A stretch of DNA of 64,000 nucleotides from Sindora glabra (lineage: Eukaryota; Streptophyta; Magnoliopsida; Fabales; Fabaceae), in assembly GCA_020226215.1 (NCBI GenBank), contig CM035235.1, positions 2,245,151 through 2,309,150 of the forward strand, read 5' to 3'. The translations under genes were made by a program, and so were the position numbers. Shown in pieces: positions 13,644 through 25,571 of the stretch (positions are counted from its first letter, which is position 1; each line of letters opens with the position of its first letter). The notes under the pieces were generated by a model, which was not told the origin of the DNA, did not search any database, and worked only from the letters and a program-made list of their open reading frames with translations.

Positions 13644-13749
13644 AATAAAGTAAAAACTAAAAGCAAAAAGAAAAAGATTCTCAATACAGAATAAAGCAAA
13701 AGAAAAAGCAAAAGCATCAGTTAATCATGGCCTAGCAAGATCATCAAAA

Positions 13750-14640
13750 GAGTATTGTTGGAGCTAGATGTTATCATCCTTACTGCTTGATCCATTGCCT
13801 TCTTGCTAAATTTATAATGCTCGATTACACTTTTCTTGATATATGGGAGAAAAAAATCATGTTGCTAGCTACACCTTGTGCTGATATTCCAAAAATTAGT
13901 TCCTAAAGTATTTGCATCAACACTATTGAAATGATAAAGGATGACATGTGCTTTAATCCATTATGGATAGACAATGTAAGGAAGAGCAAGGAAATTGCCA
14001 AAGTACACTTGTCCTTCTTGAATGTGATAATATTCGTGAAATACAGTGATTGCCCTCCTATGGCTATTAACTTCATTCTCTAAAAACCAATAAAAGTGGA
14101 AAGTAACAAGGACATATTGTTCTAGTACTTGGAAAAGATATGTCTACCATTTTGGGAATGGTTTAAACAAAGATAACCATTTAAGGAGATATGAATCCTT
14201 AAAAGATTTGCCTGTTAAACTAAGATTGAGAAATGCTAATAAAGCATTCTTATCTATTGGATAGCTAATAATGTATATTCAGATCATGGACTTCATTAAG
14301 TAGTATCCATATTTTGAAGGAGTAGTTGGGGGATGGGTTAGGTTGATGATGGTAAAATATAAATAATCAGGATAAACAATGAAAGTGCTAGTTTGTCCAT
14401 ATTTTGAGATGCAAACACAATTATAGCTACTAACTTAGTTTTTAAACCATTTGGTTAAAATAGCTTCTTTAAGGTCAATAGGCAAAAAATTATATAGCGA
14501 AGGATTTAAGGATTTTCTAGGGATCATTATAAAAGTGGGAAAAATGGTATAAGCAGAATTTGGATTGAATTTAGTAGGTCTAGAGAGAAAATTAGGGAGG
14601 AAATTTCTTTTCCTTTTTATGTATTCCATGTTAAACTTCC
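13750..14640 (-). pseudogene. Pararetrovirus copy 1: RNase H end and C-terminal extension
   Basis: The open stretch 14629-14435 starts near the motif EYIKRKRNFLPNFLSR, the usual end of a retroelement RNase H domain. The frame continues, with breaks, through a conserved tail. One recognisable piece is QVYFGNFLALPYIV near 13975-14020, which is missing from copy 2 because of a ~55-bp deletion. The same tail is present in both copies, so it belongs to the element and is not flanking DNA. Confidence 0.65.
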
Positions 14641-14949
14641 ACTATTCAAACTAGTTTTTCTGACAAATTAACTAGGTTAAGGCACCATTGTTTTCTTTGA
14701 TTTGAGCATAGCAAAAAATGTAGACATATCCATTTTAATGAAAAAAAGTTTGCTTATCAGATGAAATTTGAAAATTTTAATTACTTTTTTTATTACAAGG
14801 AATTTTTTTTAAAGTTAAGTGGTAATGTTGTTCTACTTCTTTAAATTTACCACTCTAATATCCACAAACAGCTTGAATTTTGCTTTCATCCAGTAGGACT
14901 GCACCCTAATATAAAGAAATGGAATCTTTTTATAGGATTATTTTTCTTT

Positions 14950-16074
14950 AGTTATTGGGAACTACAAGGACAATAAATTAGCATAAAATTCCTTTAATTT
15001 TTTAATGGCAGCATTATGAATAGATGACCATTGAGATGGGTTATTTTAGAGGTATTGAGCTAAAGTAGATTAATACTAGGCAATGTAAGGGATGAAATCT
15101 TTCATATAATTAATTAATCCTAAAAATTATTGAATTTATTTAGTATTCAAGGGTCCATCATGGAATTCTTGGATTTTGGAAGAAATATGAGGTCACAAGT
15201 AGATTTAGTCATTTTAAATGACAAGCCCAAGAAAATTAATAGTGGATTAGGCTATAATCATTTTCTTTTAGGATAACATAATTTCCTATTTTGTCATGAG
15301 GCTATGGAATTATTACAAGAAGGCTAAATTTTCTTCTAGTCTGGATGAAAACAGTAAGATATCATCAATGTAAATTAGGGCACTTTGGAAGATTAGTTCA
15401 ATTATTTTTATCATGGCCTTTTGGAATTCAGATAGAGTATTCTTGAGATCGAATAACATAACTTTCCATTGATAATAGAAATTAAGGATGCAAAAAGTAA
15501 TTTTATACTATTCTTTTGGATGAATTCTAAGTTGCTAGAATTCTACTTTCAAGTTAAACTTTAAGAAAATCTTTATGTCTATGAGTTTCTAGAGTAGGAC
15601 TTTTCTTTTGGGAAGAGGGAATTTTATATCTAGAAGGAAAAGATTCAAAGGCTTATAATCAATGACAAGCCTCAATTTCCTTTGAACTTGTTCTTACCTT
15701 TTATTAACATAAAAAGCTTGACACGTCTATGGTGATTTAGTTTTTTCAATGATTCCTTGCTACTTTAACTATATCAATTCTTCTTCAGTTTGATGGTCAG
15801 GATGCATTCTAAAATAAATAGCTTTAGTTGGATTAATGTCTTCATTGTTTTTGAAAGGTAATTGAATAAAGAATTCTTCATTGGTCCATAGTGGCTTGGA
15901 ACATTTTTGAAGAAATTCAAAATGATCTTCTACATAAGATTGCTTAATTATATTTTCAGCAAATTGGTTGATGTCATATGTGCAAGAAAATAAATTAAAA
16001 ATTTCTGTCCAAGGTTGGAAATGGTTTTTCCAATAAAATCCTCCATGTTCTATCTTTACTTTGTCTTTTAGCAT
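14950..16074 (-). pseudogene. Pararetrovirus copy 1: protease-RT linker and reverse transcriptase
   Basis: The 101-codon open frame 16074-15769 carries the segment just ahead of the RT fingers; motifs PLWTNEEFFIQLPFK and NEDINPTKA are visible. The RT palm follows with stops, and the catalytic ALIYIDDILLFS box is intact at about 15340-15378 (YIDD codons at 15361-15372). The enzyme would copy the viral RNA in the cytoplasm. In this copy the reading frame is closed by stops on both sides of the YIDD box, so no active enzyme is predicted. Confidence 0.8.
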
Positions 16075-16239
16075 CTAACTAATAAGATCATATTCGACCA
16101 AGACGTCTTAACTAGGTCATGATGAGCCATAGGATTTGTGCTTAACTTAATAACCTGGGAAGAGCTTAAGCCTGATAGTTTTTGAAAATTTTGATATAAT
16201 TATAGTTTCTCTACTAACTATTCTAAATAGCTTATATGT

Positions 16240-16360
16240 TTTCTACCAGTAATTTGGAGGTAAGACATTTGGATTAATCATAGAACTAGAGTGCCATAGG
16301 TTAAAGAATACAATGACCTTTATAGGCTGGTTATATTTATCCAGAAGGATCAAGGCTTTA
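16240..16360 (-). pseudogene. Pararetrovirus copy 1: degraded aspartic-protease region
   Basis: A hydrophobic strand (IKVIVFF) is followed by the block SSSMINPNVLPPNYW, as in caulimovirid protease domains. The expected catalytic Asp-Thr-Gly triplet is not present: the codons read Asn-Leu-Trp. The domain is therefore called from context and order rather than from the active site. Confidence 0.5.
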
Positions 16361-16595
16361 ATCAAAGGTATAGCAACTGTAATGTTAATTGAAAAATAAA
16401 CTATATCATCTGGCAATATTCTTTATCATAAAAAAATTCTTCAATTTCAAAATCTTTTATTTCTACCTCACAATCTTTTTTTATACAAAAGACTATTTTT
16501 GGAGAGAGTTCATCTTCTTCTTCATAAAAAGATTCAAGGTCATTATCATCATTGTAAAATTGTTGAAGCACAATTTATTGTGAGGCTCATTTTGA

Positions 16596-16640
16596 GCATT
16601 TCTATGCAAAATGACCTCTTTTCTTGCAAATAAAGCACTT
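16596..16640 (-). pseudogene. Pararetrovirus copy 1: CCHC zinc knuckle
   Basis: The minus strand reads KCFICKKRGHFA, stop, KC, giving C-x2-C-x4-H-x4-C with a TAG at one x position. Such a knuckle near the capsid C-terminus binds the packaged nucleic acid. It is preceded by a Lys/Arg-rich stretch, as usual. In copy 2 a small deletion removes the cysteines. Confidence 0.8.
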
Positions 16641-17439
16641 ATCTCTAGAAGTTTCTCCTTTAAAATTTTTTTCTCTTGAAGAATCGAGCTTTTGTCTTAT
16701 ATGTTTTGAACTTTTTCCCTTTCTTTTTAAAATTTTCTTAGCTAGTGATAAGATTAGGTCTACCACAAGTTAATCTTAACTTCAAACTATTAAATTATTT
16801 GAAGAAGGTTCTTTACTTACAAAGGCGATCAAGAGCTACTATAATAGCTTGATGTAGAGTACCAAGAAAGGCATTTGGCATAGAGAGGCTTGATTTTTTA
16901 GAATAACTTTAGCTTGTTTACCAAGAGGTTTAGGAAAAGATTAAAAGAATATATATTTAAGGCTTACCTTATCAATTCCATGAATTTGATAATATTTTTT
17001 TAACATAGCATCAAAATTTGCTAAAGATGTCTTTGCTTGAATGAAACACACCTCATTTGCATAAATTCTTTCCTAACCTATACTTCAAAGTTAGGGGCAT
17101 CTCCTAAAAATTCTTATGAAGTGTTCTAAGGAATTCATCAATATTATTGGAATTGAAATAAATCATTTAGAAATATTTGCCAAGATTGATCTAGTAATCT
17201 CGCATCCTTCCTTGGAGTCTTAATGCAAAGGCTTTAAAAAGTTAGCTAAGAGAATATTTCTATTCTAATTGTATAGTAGTTATTTATGAATGAAATTCTA
17301 AAAATTTATTCTTCCATTTAGTTAAAAGGATATCATCAAGAGTGAATCCTTTTATAGTGTCAGGAAAAGATTCTATTCTTGTTGAGGAATCATTTCTTGT
17401 TTGCATTTCCTCTTCATCATGTTGTTTATACATTCCTAA

Positions 17440-18720
17440 TTATTCTTCTCTTCTTACCATAAAGACTAGAAGTGCTTCAAAAGATAACTCATCTTCAGAA
17501 TCAGCTTCCTTTGTCATTTTTTCAAGAAAATTCATCAGATAATTATCCTTTAGGACTGCTACATAGCCTTTATCCTTTGGTTGGGGTTTTTTAATTGGTG
17601 CAAGGAGAGACTTTAGATTTAGGAGTTTTGGTGGCAAAAAGGTAGTAAAATTGTAAGGACTTTTAGTTAAGGTCAATGGTTGAGCAATTTGAGGCAAACT
17701 AGATCCTAAAGGTTAGGTTAGAAAATAATGAGGAGTAATTATAGAGTTCAACTGCCCTTTTAAAACTCTCATTTCAGTCTCTTTTTGAGAAATTGCTGGA
17801 AAATTGTTCTACAGATACAAGAGTCATAAGTTCTTGGTAAAGGGATTGAATCTTTGCCTTAAGTTTTGTGATAAGCTCATTAGTGGAGCTCTGTTACTTT
17901 TCTATCTCCTTAGCAAGTTCTTATTACAAATTAATAATTTAGCACAATAATTTATTCTAACATTCTGAACTATTAGTTTAAACATCTACTCAATTGTTAA
18001 TGACTCAAGTTTTTGGGTTCCATTTAGTTACTGAATAGTACGACCTTTAATTTTCCAATCATTGCATGTTTATTGTGGCTTTGAGACAAATTGCAATAGG
18101 GGAAAAATCCTTTTCCAGGTTTTATCCATCATCATTTTGCATCATATAGGCTGGGACAAGCTCATACTTTAGTGCATTATATTTAACATAATAATTAAAT
18201 TTTCTTAATGGTTCTCCTAGAAGATCTATTGAGAAGTTTCCTTGTTTATATCTTTTTTGAAATGAATACTACAGGCCCTTTTTCTTTTTTCTCTTAGAAC
18301 TTGACCTATCATCTTTATCATCACTCTAGTTAAGACAGTCTACACAAGTATATACAGATGGGTCATACCATTTGTGGCCCTTTTCAGTAGTAGCTTCATA
18401 AATGGGTTGTAGCATAAAAAGGAACTTTTATGCTATCTAAGAGAACCATGGCTTGATGTTGAGCTATTAAGCTTGTTTACATAGCAGCTTGCCTTGGAAA
18501 GACTATCTTAATGGATCCATCTTCATTTGTTTTAAAAGATAGTGTAACTATCTGGAGGGGATGTTTAATTGATTGGAATTTCTCATAATTAGTTACCCAT
18601 TTTTTTGGAAGCAACTTTATGAGTTCATTTTAGGAAATTTATTTTAGGATAAAATAGAAAGTGTAATTTTGGTTAAGGGCAATAGTGATATAGATAGAAT
18701 TTTCTTTCTTTCTAGGGTAA
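17440..18720 (-). pseudogene. Pararetrovirus copy 1: movement-protein-like and capsid-side region
   Basis: Fragments in order on the minus strand are KLLPKKWVTNYEKFQ (about 18575-18622), which resembles the movement-protein domain of caulimovirids, and GHKWYDPSVYTCVDC (18330-18376). These are followed by the open stretch 17697-17440, which ends in an acidic block (EADSEDELSFEA) typical of the region ahead of the capsid. The similarity is by eye. The N-terminal ~230 codons from 19428 are Ser/Phe-rich and broken by stops. Confidence 0.55.
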
Positions 18721-19432
18721 GCAAGGTCTATAAAGTAGGTTTGAAGATAATAAGCAAATTGGGTATGGAAAGTAGCAACATAGGTTTCATAAGTTATAGG
18801 ATAGCTAATTATCTAGACTTGAACCTTTAAAAAGGTTGGGAGTGTTGGGTTTTTAAGAGGCATATTAAAGGTTAGAAAAATAGTTAAAAAAATGGTTTCT
18901 GTACTAAGAGTTGATTGTATGGTAGCTAGACAGGCTTGTTGGTACTAATCACATTGAGTGTCAAGAATGGCTATTTTAGAAACAATAGGTAAATGTAAAA
19001 GTTACTCTGATGGCTCCAAAATGAATGTGAGTAAATCCTTTAATTCTCCATTTTAGAATCATCTCTTTTAGAAAAGAAATAGTGGAGACCTATTCTTTAC
19101 TAGAGGCAAGGTGATAGTTGAAGGAAGAGGCTTGAACATATTCTTTAACATGATGAGGTTTAGGCTTGATAAGTGGTTTGATGATTTAGGTGGTTAGGCT
19201 TTGCTATTGTTTTTCAAAGACATGATATGGATTAATGAAGGGAGTTTAAGTAATAGGAATTTTACTATCTTCAGAAACATATGATGCTTTATAAAGATAG
19301 GCAAGTTTTTAAGAAGTGGATTTGTGAAAAGAAAAAGTTTTAGATAGGGGAAAATGGTCTAATGAAGAGAAGGTAGAAGATAAAGAAAAAGATTTAGATA
19401 ATTTAGATTAAGTTAATCAGTTTGACATGATT

Positions 19433-19441
19433 GCTCTGATA
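19433..19441 (-). promoter_or_regulatory. Primer-binding site, tRNA-Met type
   Basis: The minus strand reads TATCAGAGC, matching nine bases of the plant initiator tRNA-Met primer site (TGGTATCAGAGC) used by caulimovirids and copia elements. The first three bases differ (TTT for TGG). It sits 5 bp upstream of the first ATG of copy 1, where reverse transcription of the element RNA would have started. Confidence 0.7.
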
Positions 19442-19792
19442 AATAGATGGCAGTGTTTTCAGAATACTAGCTGACAACCCAAGACACACACATTCCCTTG
19501 AGCTTCAAACTCTTAAAAGCACTTAACTATCAATCCTAAAATTTTACTAATGTTTAAGCATTCAATTATACAAAGAAATAATTATTTTTGATGTGGATAA
19601 TTAGTCAAAGCTGCAATTACATAACATACATAATTATTCCTAAAGCAAAGAGGTAGAAAGACTCTTAACAAAAGCATTAAATTAGAACACCAGAAGAACG
19701 ATATCAAGATAATTTCTGAATAAGAAAGAGAAAAATAAGAGAGAGAATTTCTTGGTTAACTCTTAATGCCCAATAATAGCCATTTGCACTGC
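19442..19792 (-). other. Pararetrovirus leader (transcribed, non-coding)
   Basis: About 350 bases lie between the TATA box and the primer site. They are CT-rich near the predicted start (rich in TCTCTCTTA-like text near 19740). No protein is supported. A leader of a few hundred bases before the primer site is in keeping with caulimovirid pregenomic RNA. Confidence 0.55.
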
Positions 19793-19800
19793 TATTTATA
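19793..19800 (-). promoter_or_regulatory. Pararetrovirus TATA box
   Basis: The minus strand reads ATCTATAAATAGCAGTG, with a perfect TATAAATA at this position. Transcription would begin about 30 bp further on (near 19765) and run through copy 1. The box lies between the end of copy 2 and the leader of copy 1, where the full-length promoter of a circular caulimovirid genome belongs. Confidence 0.75.
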
Positions 19801-19840
19801 GATAAGTTTACATAATGAGGACAAATGCATTTAGTACAAG

Positions 19841-19902
19841 ATTCCTAATAGGGAATAAAGTAAAAACTAAAAGTAAAAAAGAAAATATTCCCGATAGGGA
19901 AT
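19841..19902 (-). promoter_or_regulatory. Two inverted-repeat boxes upstream of the TATA box
   Basis: ATTCCTAATAGGGAAT (19841-19856) and ATTCCCGATAGGGAAT (19887-19902) are near-palindromes spaced 46 bp apart. They lie about 40 and 87 bp upstream of the TATA box on the minus strand. Their repetition and symmetry suggest binding sites for a dimeric factor. A decayed form (ATTCTCAATACAGAAT, near 13678) is found at the 3' end of copy 1. The function is inference. Confidence 0.5.
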
Positions 19903-22900
19903 AAAGCAAAAGCAAAAGCATTAGTTAATCATAGGCTAGCAGGATCATCAAGTATTATTGGAGCCATATGTCATTATCCTTACCGCTTGATCCATTAGTT
20001 TCTTGCTAGATTTGTAATGCTTGATTGCAATTTTCTTGATATTCGAGAGGAAAAAGATCATGTTGCTAGCTGCACTATATGCTAATATTCCAAAAATTAA
20101 TTCCTAAAGCATTTGCATTAATGCCATTGAAATGAAAAGGATGGCATGCACCTTAATCTTCTTGATTGTAATAATATTCGTGAAATATAGTAATTATGCT
20201 CCTATGGTTATCAACTTCATTCTCTAAAAACTAGTGAGAATGGAAAGTAACAAGGATATATTGTCCTAGTACTTGGAGAAGATATGTCTACCATTCTTGA
20301 AGTGGTTTAAACAAAGATAACCATTTAAAGAAATACGAATCCTCAGAAGATCTGCCTGTCAAACCAAGATTGAGAAATGTTAATGAAGCATTCTTATTTA
20401 TTAGATAGCTAATAGTGCATATTCGAATCATGGACTTCATTAACTAGTATTTATATTTTGAAAGAGTAGTTGGGGGATAGGTTAGGTTGATAATGGTAAA
20501 ATATGGATAATCATGATTAACATTCAAAATGCTAGTTTGTCCATGTTTTGAGATACAAATGCAACTATAGCTACTAACTTTTTTTTAAACCATTTAGTTA
20601 AAATGGCTTCTTTAAAGTGAATAAGCAGAAAATGGTATAGGAAAGGATTTAAGGATTCTTTAGGGATCATTATAAAAATGGGAAGAATGGTATGGGTAGA
20701 GTCTGGATTGAATTCAATAGGTCTGAAGAGAAAATTAGGGAGGAAATTTCTTTTCCCTTTTATGTGTTTCACATCAAACTTCCACTATTCAAGCCAATTT
20801 TTATGATGAATCAGCAAGTCACCATCATTTTCTTTGATTTGAGCATAATATGAAATGTAAACATATCCATTTTAATAAAAAAATGGCTGCTTATCAGATG
20901 AAATTTGAAATTTTCAATTGCTTTTTTTACTACAAGGATTTCTTTAAAAGTTGAATGGTAATATTGTTCTGCTTCTTTGAATTTAGTACTCTGATATTTG
21001 CAAATAGCTTGAATTTTACTTTCATCCAGTAAGACTGCACCTCAATATAAAGAACTAGCATCTTTTTGTAGGATTATTTTTCCTTTAGTTGTTAGGATCT
21101 ATAAGGATGGTAAATTAGCAAAAAAATATTTTAATTTTCTGATGGTGGCATTATGAATAAATGATCATTGGGGTGGGTTCTCTTGGAGGTATTGGGCTAA
21201 ATTAGATTAATGTGAGGGATGAAATCTTTCATATAATTGACCAATCCTAAAAATTGTTGAATTTACTTAGTGTTCAGGGGTCCATTAAGGAATTCTTAGA
21301 TTTTGGAAGAAATATGAGGCTGCAAGCAGATTTGGCCATTCTAAATGACAAACCTAAGAAAATCAATGATAGATTGGGCTATGATCATTTTCTTTTAGGA
21401 TAACGTCATTTTGTATTTTGTCATGAGGCTATAAAATTGTTGCAAGAGGGCCAAATGTTCTTTTGGACTGATGAAAATAATAAGATATCATCAATGTAAA
21501 CTAAGGCATTTTGAAGGATTGGTTCAAATATTTTTGTCATAACCTTTTAGAATTCTAATGGAGCATTCTTGAGACTGAATGACATAACTTTCCATTGACA
21601 ATGGAAATTAGGGATTTAAAAAGCAATTTTATACCATTCTTCTGGATGAATTCCAAGTTACCAAAATCTTGCCTTCAAGTTAAACTTTGAGAAAATCTTT
21701 GTGTTCGGGAGTTTCTGGAGTGGGACTTCTCTTTTGGGAAGAGGGAATTTATATTTGCAAGGAAAAGATTCAAAGGCTTATAATCAATGACAAGCTTTAA
21801 TTTTCCTCAAACTTATTTTGACCTTTTATTGACATAAAAGGCTTGACATGTGCATGACGAGTTAGTTTTTCCAATGATTCCTTACTACTTTAACTATATT
21901 AGTTCTTTTTCAGCTAGTTTTCTTATAGTTAGGATGCATTCCAAAATAAGATTAATGTTTTTATTCTTTTTGAAAGGTAATCAAATGAAGAATTCTTTAT
22001 TGGTCCATAGTGGCTTGGAACATTTTTGAAGAAATTCAGAATGATCTTTTGCACATGATTATGTTTTCAACAAATTGGTTGATGTCATCTATACAAGAAA
22101 ATAAATTAGGAATTTCTATCCAAGGCCAGAAATGGTTTTTCCAATGAAGTCCTTTTAGTTCTATCTTGACTTTGTCTTTCAATATCTAACTAATAAGATC
22201 AAATTTGACCAAGACATCTCAATTAAGTTTTGATGAGCCATAGAATTTGTGTTTAACTTAATAGCCTAGGAAAAGCTTAAGCCTGATAGTTTTTGAAATT
22301 TTTGATGCAGTCGTAGTTTCTCTACTGATTGTTCTAAAAAGCTTATGTGTTTTCTGCTAGTGATTTGGTGCTAAGACATTGGGATTAATCATAGAACTAG
22401 AGGTACCTATGTGAATACAATAACCTCTACAGGCTGGTCATATTCATTTGGAAGGATCAAGGTTTAATCAGAGGTACAACAACTACAATGTTGATTGAAG
22501 AAATAAATTGTATCATATGGCAATATTTTGTATCATCAAAAAATTCTTCAAGTTTAGAATCTTTTATTTCTATCTCATAATCTTCTTTAATATAAAAGAT
22601 TATTTCTGGAGAGAGTTCATCTTCTTCATAGAAAGATTCAAGGTCATCATTATCATTACAAAATTGTTGAAGCATAACTTATTGTGAGGCTTATTTTGGG
22701 CACTTTTTTTGTGAAATGACCTCTTTTCTTTTGGGCACTTGTTTCCATAAGTTTTTCCTTTAAACTTTTTTCTCTTGAAGAATCGAGCTTTCATATTATG
22801 TGACTTGAACTTTTTCATTTTTTTTTTAAATTTTCTTGGCTAGTGATAAGATTAGATTTGCCACAAGTTGATCCTAACTTCAAATTGTTAAATTGTTTGA

Positions 22901-23205
22901 GGAAGGTTCTTTGCTCATAAAGCCGATCAAGAGTTACTATAATAGCTTGATATAGAGTACTAAGAGAGGTATTTAACATAGAAAGACCTTAATTTTTAAG
23001 AACAACTTTAGCTTATTTGTTAAAAGGTTTAGGAAAAGATTGAAGCAACACATATTTGAGGCTTACTTCATCAATTTCATGAATTTGATAGTATTTTTTT
23101 GACATAGCATCAAAATGTTGCTGAAGATGTCTTCACTTGAATGAAACACACCTCATTTGCATAAATTTTTTCCTAGTTTATGCTTCAAAGACAGGGGCAA
23201 CTCTT
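19857..23205 (-). mobile_element. Endogenous caulimovirid, copy 2, truncated
   Basis: This block parallels 13644-17090 of copy 1 nearly throughout, in the same orientation, and stops abruptly near 23205 in the capsid-side region. It holds the acidic block (open stretch 22675-22457), a basic region with a destroyed zinc knuckle (around 22700-22760), the RT with an intact YIDD box (21487-21498), the RNase H end (open stretch 20772-20524) and the tail. A ~55-bp internal deletion lies near 20160, and a small deletion removes the knuckle cysteines. Because its tail runs directly into the promoter of copy 1, the two form a head-to-tail tandem. Confidence 0.8.
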
Positions 23206-23516
23206 GAATTTTTTTATTAAAGTTTATATTTAAAAAAATTTTATATTTAAATTAACTAATTGTATATAATTTTAGTTATTCTTTTTATTTTATGATTAAA
23301 ATAAATTTATATATAAATATACATTACTATATGTAATATAATAATATAAATACGAAAGGGTGATAATATAATTTTCATATTCATATTCATATCCATATTT
23401 AATAAAATTTTATAATTTTTCTCCTACTTATATTTATTTTTGAGATTCTATGATAGAAATTAAAAGTACTCGTACGAATTAAATTACTATCCTTAATATC
23501 GAAATGTTATTTTTAT
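23206..23516. other. AT-rich spacer
   Basis: No gene is seen. The left edge is the truncation point of pararetrovirus copy 2. The right edge is the terminal repeat of a MITE. Confidence 0.6.
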
Positions 23517-24008
23517 GAGATCATTTGATTCACTAGGATAGTATGTAAAGTTCTATTTTTCAAAAAATATGAAAAAATTAGGTTGTTTGATTGATAATTA
23601 TTTAACAAATTGGAGGAAATAAGGTTTTCTAGGAAATCCTACTTTCTACAAAATATGAAAAATAACTTACCCACCTCTTCTTTAGGTAAGTTTTATTTTT
23701 TGTACTTTTTATACATATAATAATAAAATTATTCTAATTAAATTTAATTAATAATAAATAAAATTTATTAATTTGTAATATAATAATATTAAAAATATAA
23801 TAATTATTTTATTAATATTTCTTAAAATATTTAAAGTTGAACTAAATAAAATATAAAAAATTATTTTTTAAAAAATATTATTTCTTATATATTAATTAAA
23901 TAATTTTAAATACTTTTTAAAAAATTTATATAAAAAATTAATTCTTTAAAAATTTAATGTCCTACTAAAAGATATTTGTAGGAAATTTTCTACGCAAATT
24001 AAATGACT
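23517..24008. mobile_element. MITE, same family as 47984-48430
   Basis: The ends are imperfect inverted repeats: GAGATCATTTGATTCAC on the left, and GGAGTCATTTAATTTGC when the right end is reverse-complemented. The interior is very AT-rich and lines up with the second copy over most of its length (shared text such as AAGTTTTATTTTTT and AACTAAATAAAATATAAAAA). The termini suggest a hAT-type non-autonomous element. No target-site duplication could be fixed. It sits within about 100 bp of the presumed PPR promoter. Confidence 0.65.
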
Positions 24009-24089
24009 CCTATATTTCGTAGGAAGTGGAATAGATATTTTTACCAGGAGTCGCAGATCAAATCAGCTTTTAACCTTATCAGGCAGCTA

Positions 24090-24170
24090 ATTATTTACAC
24101 GTGTCAAATCTGATGAAATTTGTCCATGCAAACTATTTCTGCATTTTTTTTCCCAATTCTGCCCTTATAC
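24090..24170 (+). promoter_or_regulatory. Presumed PPR gene promoter with G-box
   Basis: The G-box core CACGTG (24098-24103) lies inside the palindrome ACACGTGT. It is followed within 100 bp by a sharp rise in GC content (24170-24310), a typical plant transcription-start landscape. No convincing TATA box is present. The assignment to the PPR gene is inferred from position and the downstream splice sites. Confidence 0.4.
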
Positions 24171-24509
24171 CAGTTCCCCGGTCCTTCGATTGAGGCTGTC
24201 TTCCTGTGGAAAAAGGCTGGGCTGGTTGCCCCGGGGCGCGGCCACTCTTTTCATTCTTTTCCCTCCTCGTTGGCGTGCTTTCTGGCACCGACCACCTCCG
24301 TTAGTGATTCTAACTCTTCCTTCTCCAATTTCACTGTGATTTACTGATCCACCATTTTCGCTGAAGCAGACCATATGAAAGTTGTCCGGCGTTCATTTGT
24401 CTTATTTTGCTTACCTCCTCTTCCCATGGTTGCGTACTTGAGAGGAAGCTGAGATGACGATTTCCATTGAAGTCGTAACTGCACTTTGTTTGTTCTGAAT
24501 CTTCAAAAG
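24170..24509 (+). other. Probable 5' UTR exon 1 of the PPR gene
   Basis: A GC-rich, CT-rich block without a long conserved reading frame. It ends in a good splice donor (CTTCAAAAG|GTAAAA, junction 24509/24510). The start is approximate. The small open frames on both strands here have no recognisable protein content. Confidence 0.45.
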
Positions 24510-25439
24510 GTAAAAGATGAATTGTTTCTTTAGCAAATGAGATGGGCTCAATTTTTCTCCTAAATTTTTTCTGAACAAATTTTCAAATTTTCAATCTTCA
24601 AATTTTGGTGAGTTATTCTCTGCTCATGCCCAGTAGTTTATACGGGAAAAGTTTAAGGATGTGAAAAAAATATCGATTTTATTGGGATTAAGATCTTCTA
24701 TACTTCAAATGGTAGACCAAATTCTGGCGGAAGAACATCGATGCCAAGCTCTACAGTTATGTGCAGACAACTGCAGATTCTTGGATAGTTAGTTATGTTG
24801 ATTTTAGGGACTTTTTGATGATGTCTAGAGGGCTCCCGTCCAATTGCTTGTGTATTTGAGTTTATATGAGATTTTGTTATTAATTTTATCTTTTATCTCT
24901 CATACATAGTATTGATGCACGTATACAGAATCAGAAAAGTATCAATGACATGCTTCAATCAAATTGTGGCTCCATTACATGACACAATATAGGGAAATTC
25001 AAGTTTTCTGTGCGTTTAATTCTGTAGTATATTGATATTAATTGAATAAATGATACAGGAAAAAATTACTTAATTTTTGGTAGAGTTATGCAATAATGAT
25101 GAGTGACAGCAATAGACCATATATGTGCATTCTGCAGCTAGTATACTGTCCCATCCTTCTATGTCCATGCAAGTGCTCTCTCCTCTTTTCTCTTGAATCA
25201 CTATTGAATAAGTGTTTATAGTTTGGAGTTGAATGTTCTGAACTTTAAAGCATGGTTGCTTTAGAGTTGTTTGTTACTGTTTAATTGAAACATAATATGA
25301 AAATTTTAAGTTCTTTCAATCCGAATTCTGGAAACATTATTATTTATCAGTAAGTTGAAAGTCTGGAAATGACTACTAATGTGATGAATTTAATCATGTT
25401 TTACTTTTGTTTGAAGCTAATGTTGTGGGCATTGTGCAG

Positions 25440-25492
25440 GGATTTAATCTGAGTTAAACTTGAACATTGATTCTCTATTTTTGGCATACGTG
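25440..25492 (+). other. Possible additional 5' UTR exon
   Basis: It is bounded by an acceptor (ATTGTGCAG|G at 25439/25440) and a donor (CATACGTG|GTAATTA at 25492/25493). A further acceptor (CTTGTCTGTCAG|G) follows at 25571. These may be alternative non-coding exons; transcript data are not available to decide. Confidence 0.3.
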
Positions 25493-25571
25493 GTAATTAT
25501 TATAAAATTTTAGTTTTATTTCTTTAATTATTAATTTATCAGCATTTTCCTTGAATCATCTTGTCTGTCAG

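Larger units (their letters stand above)
13644..19428 (-). mobile_element. Endogenous caulimovirid (pararetrovirus), copy 1, near unit length
   Basis: A decayed integrated pararetrovirus genome on the minus strand, beginning at an ATG (19428-19426) just behind a tRNA-Met primer site. Fragments appear in the order expected for a petuvirus-like single polyprotein: movement-protein-like region, a capsid-like acidic/basic region with a CCHC knuckle, aspartic-protease-like region, reverse transcriptase with YIDD, RNase H and a C-terminal extension reaching to about 13750. There is no integrase and no LTR, which separates it from gypsy elements. Equivalent points in copy 1 and copy 2 are 6210 bp apart (13651 and 19861), so the unit is about 6.2 kb, short for the family. 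Stops occur throughout; the longest open piece is 101 codons. The genus assignment is inference. Confidence 0.8.

Noticed and set aside
24120..24374. Open reading frames on both strands in the GC-rich block
   Set aside because: Neither shows a known domain. The block fits a 5' UTR, and open frames are expected by chance in GC-rich DNA.
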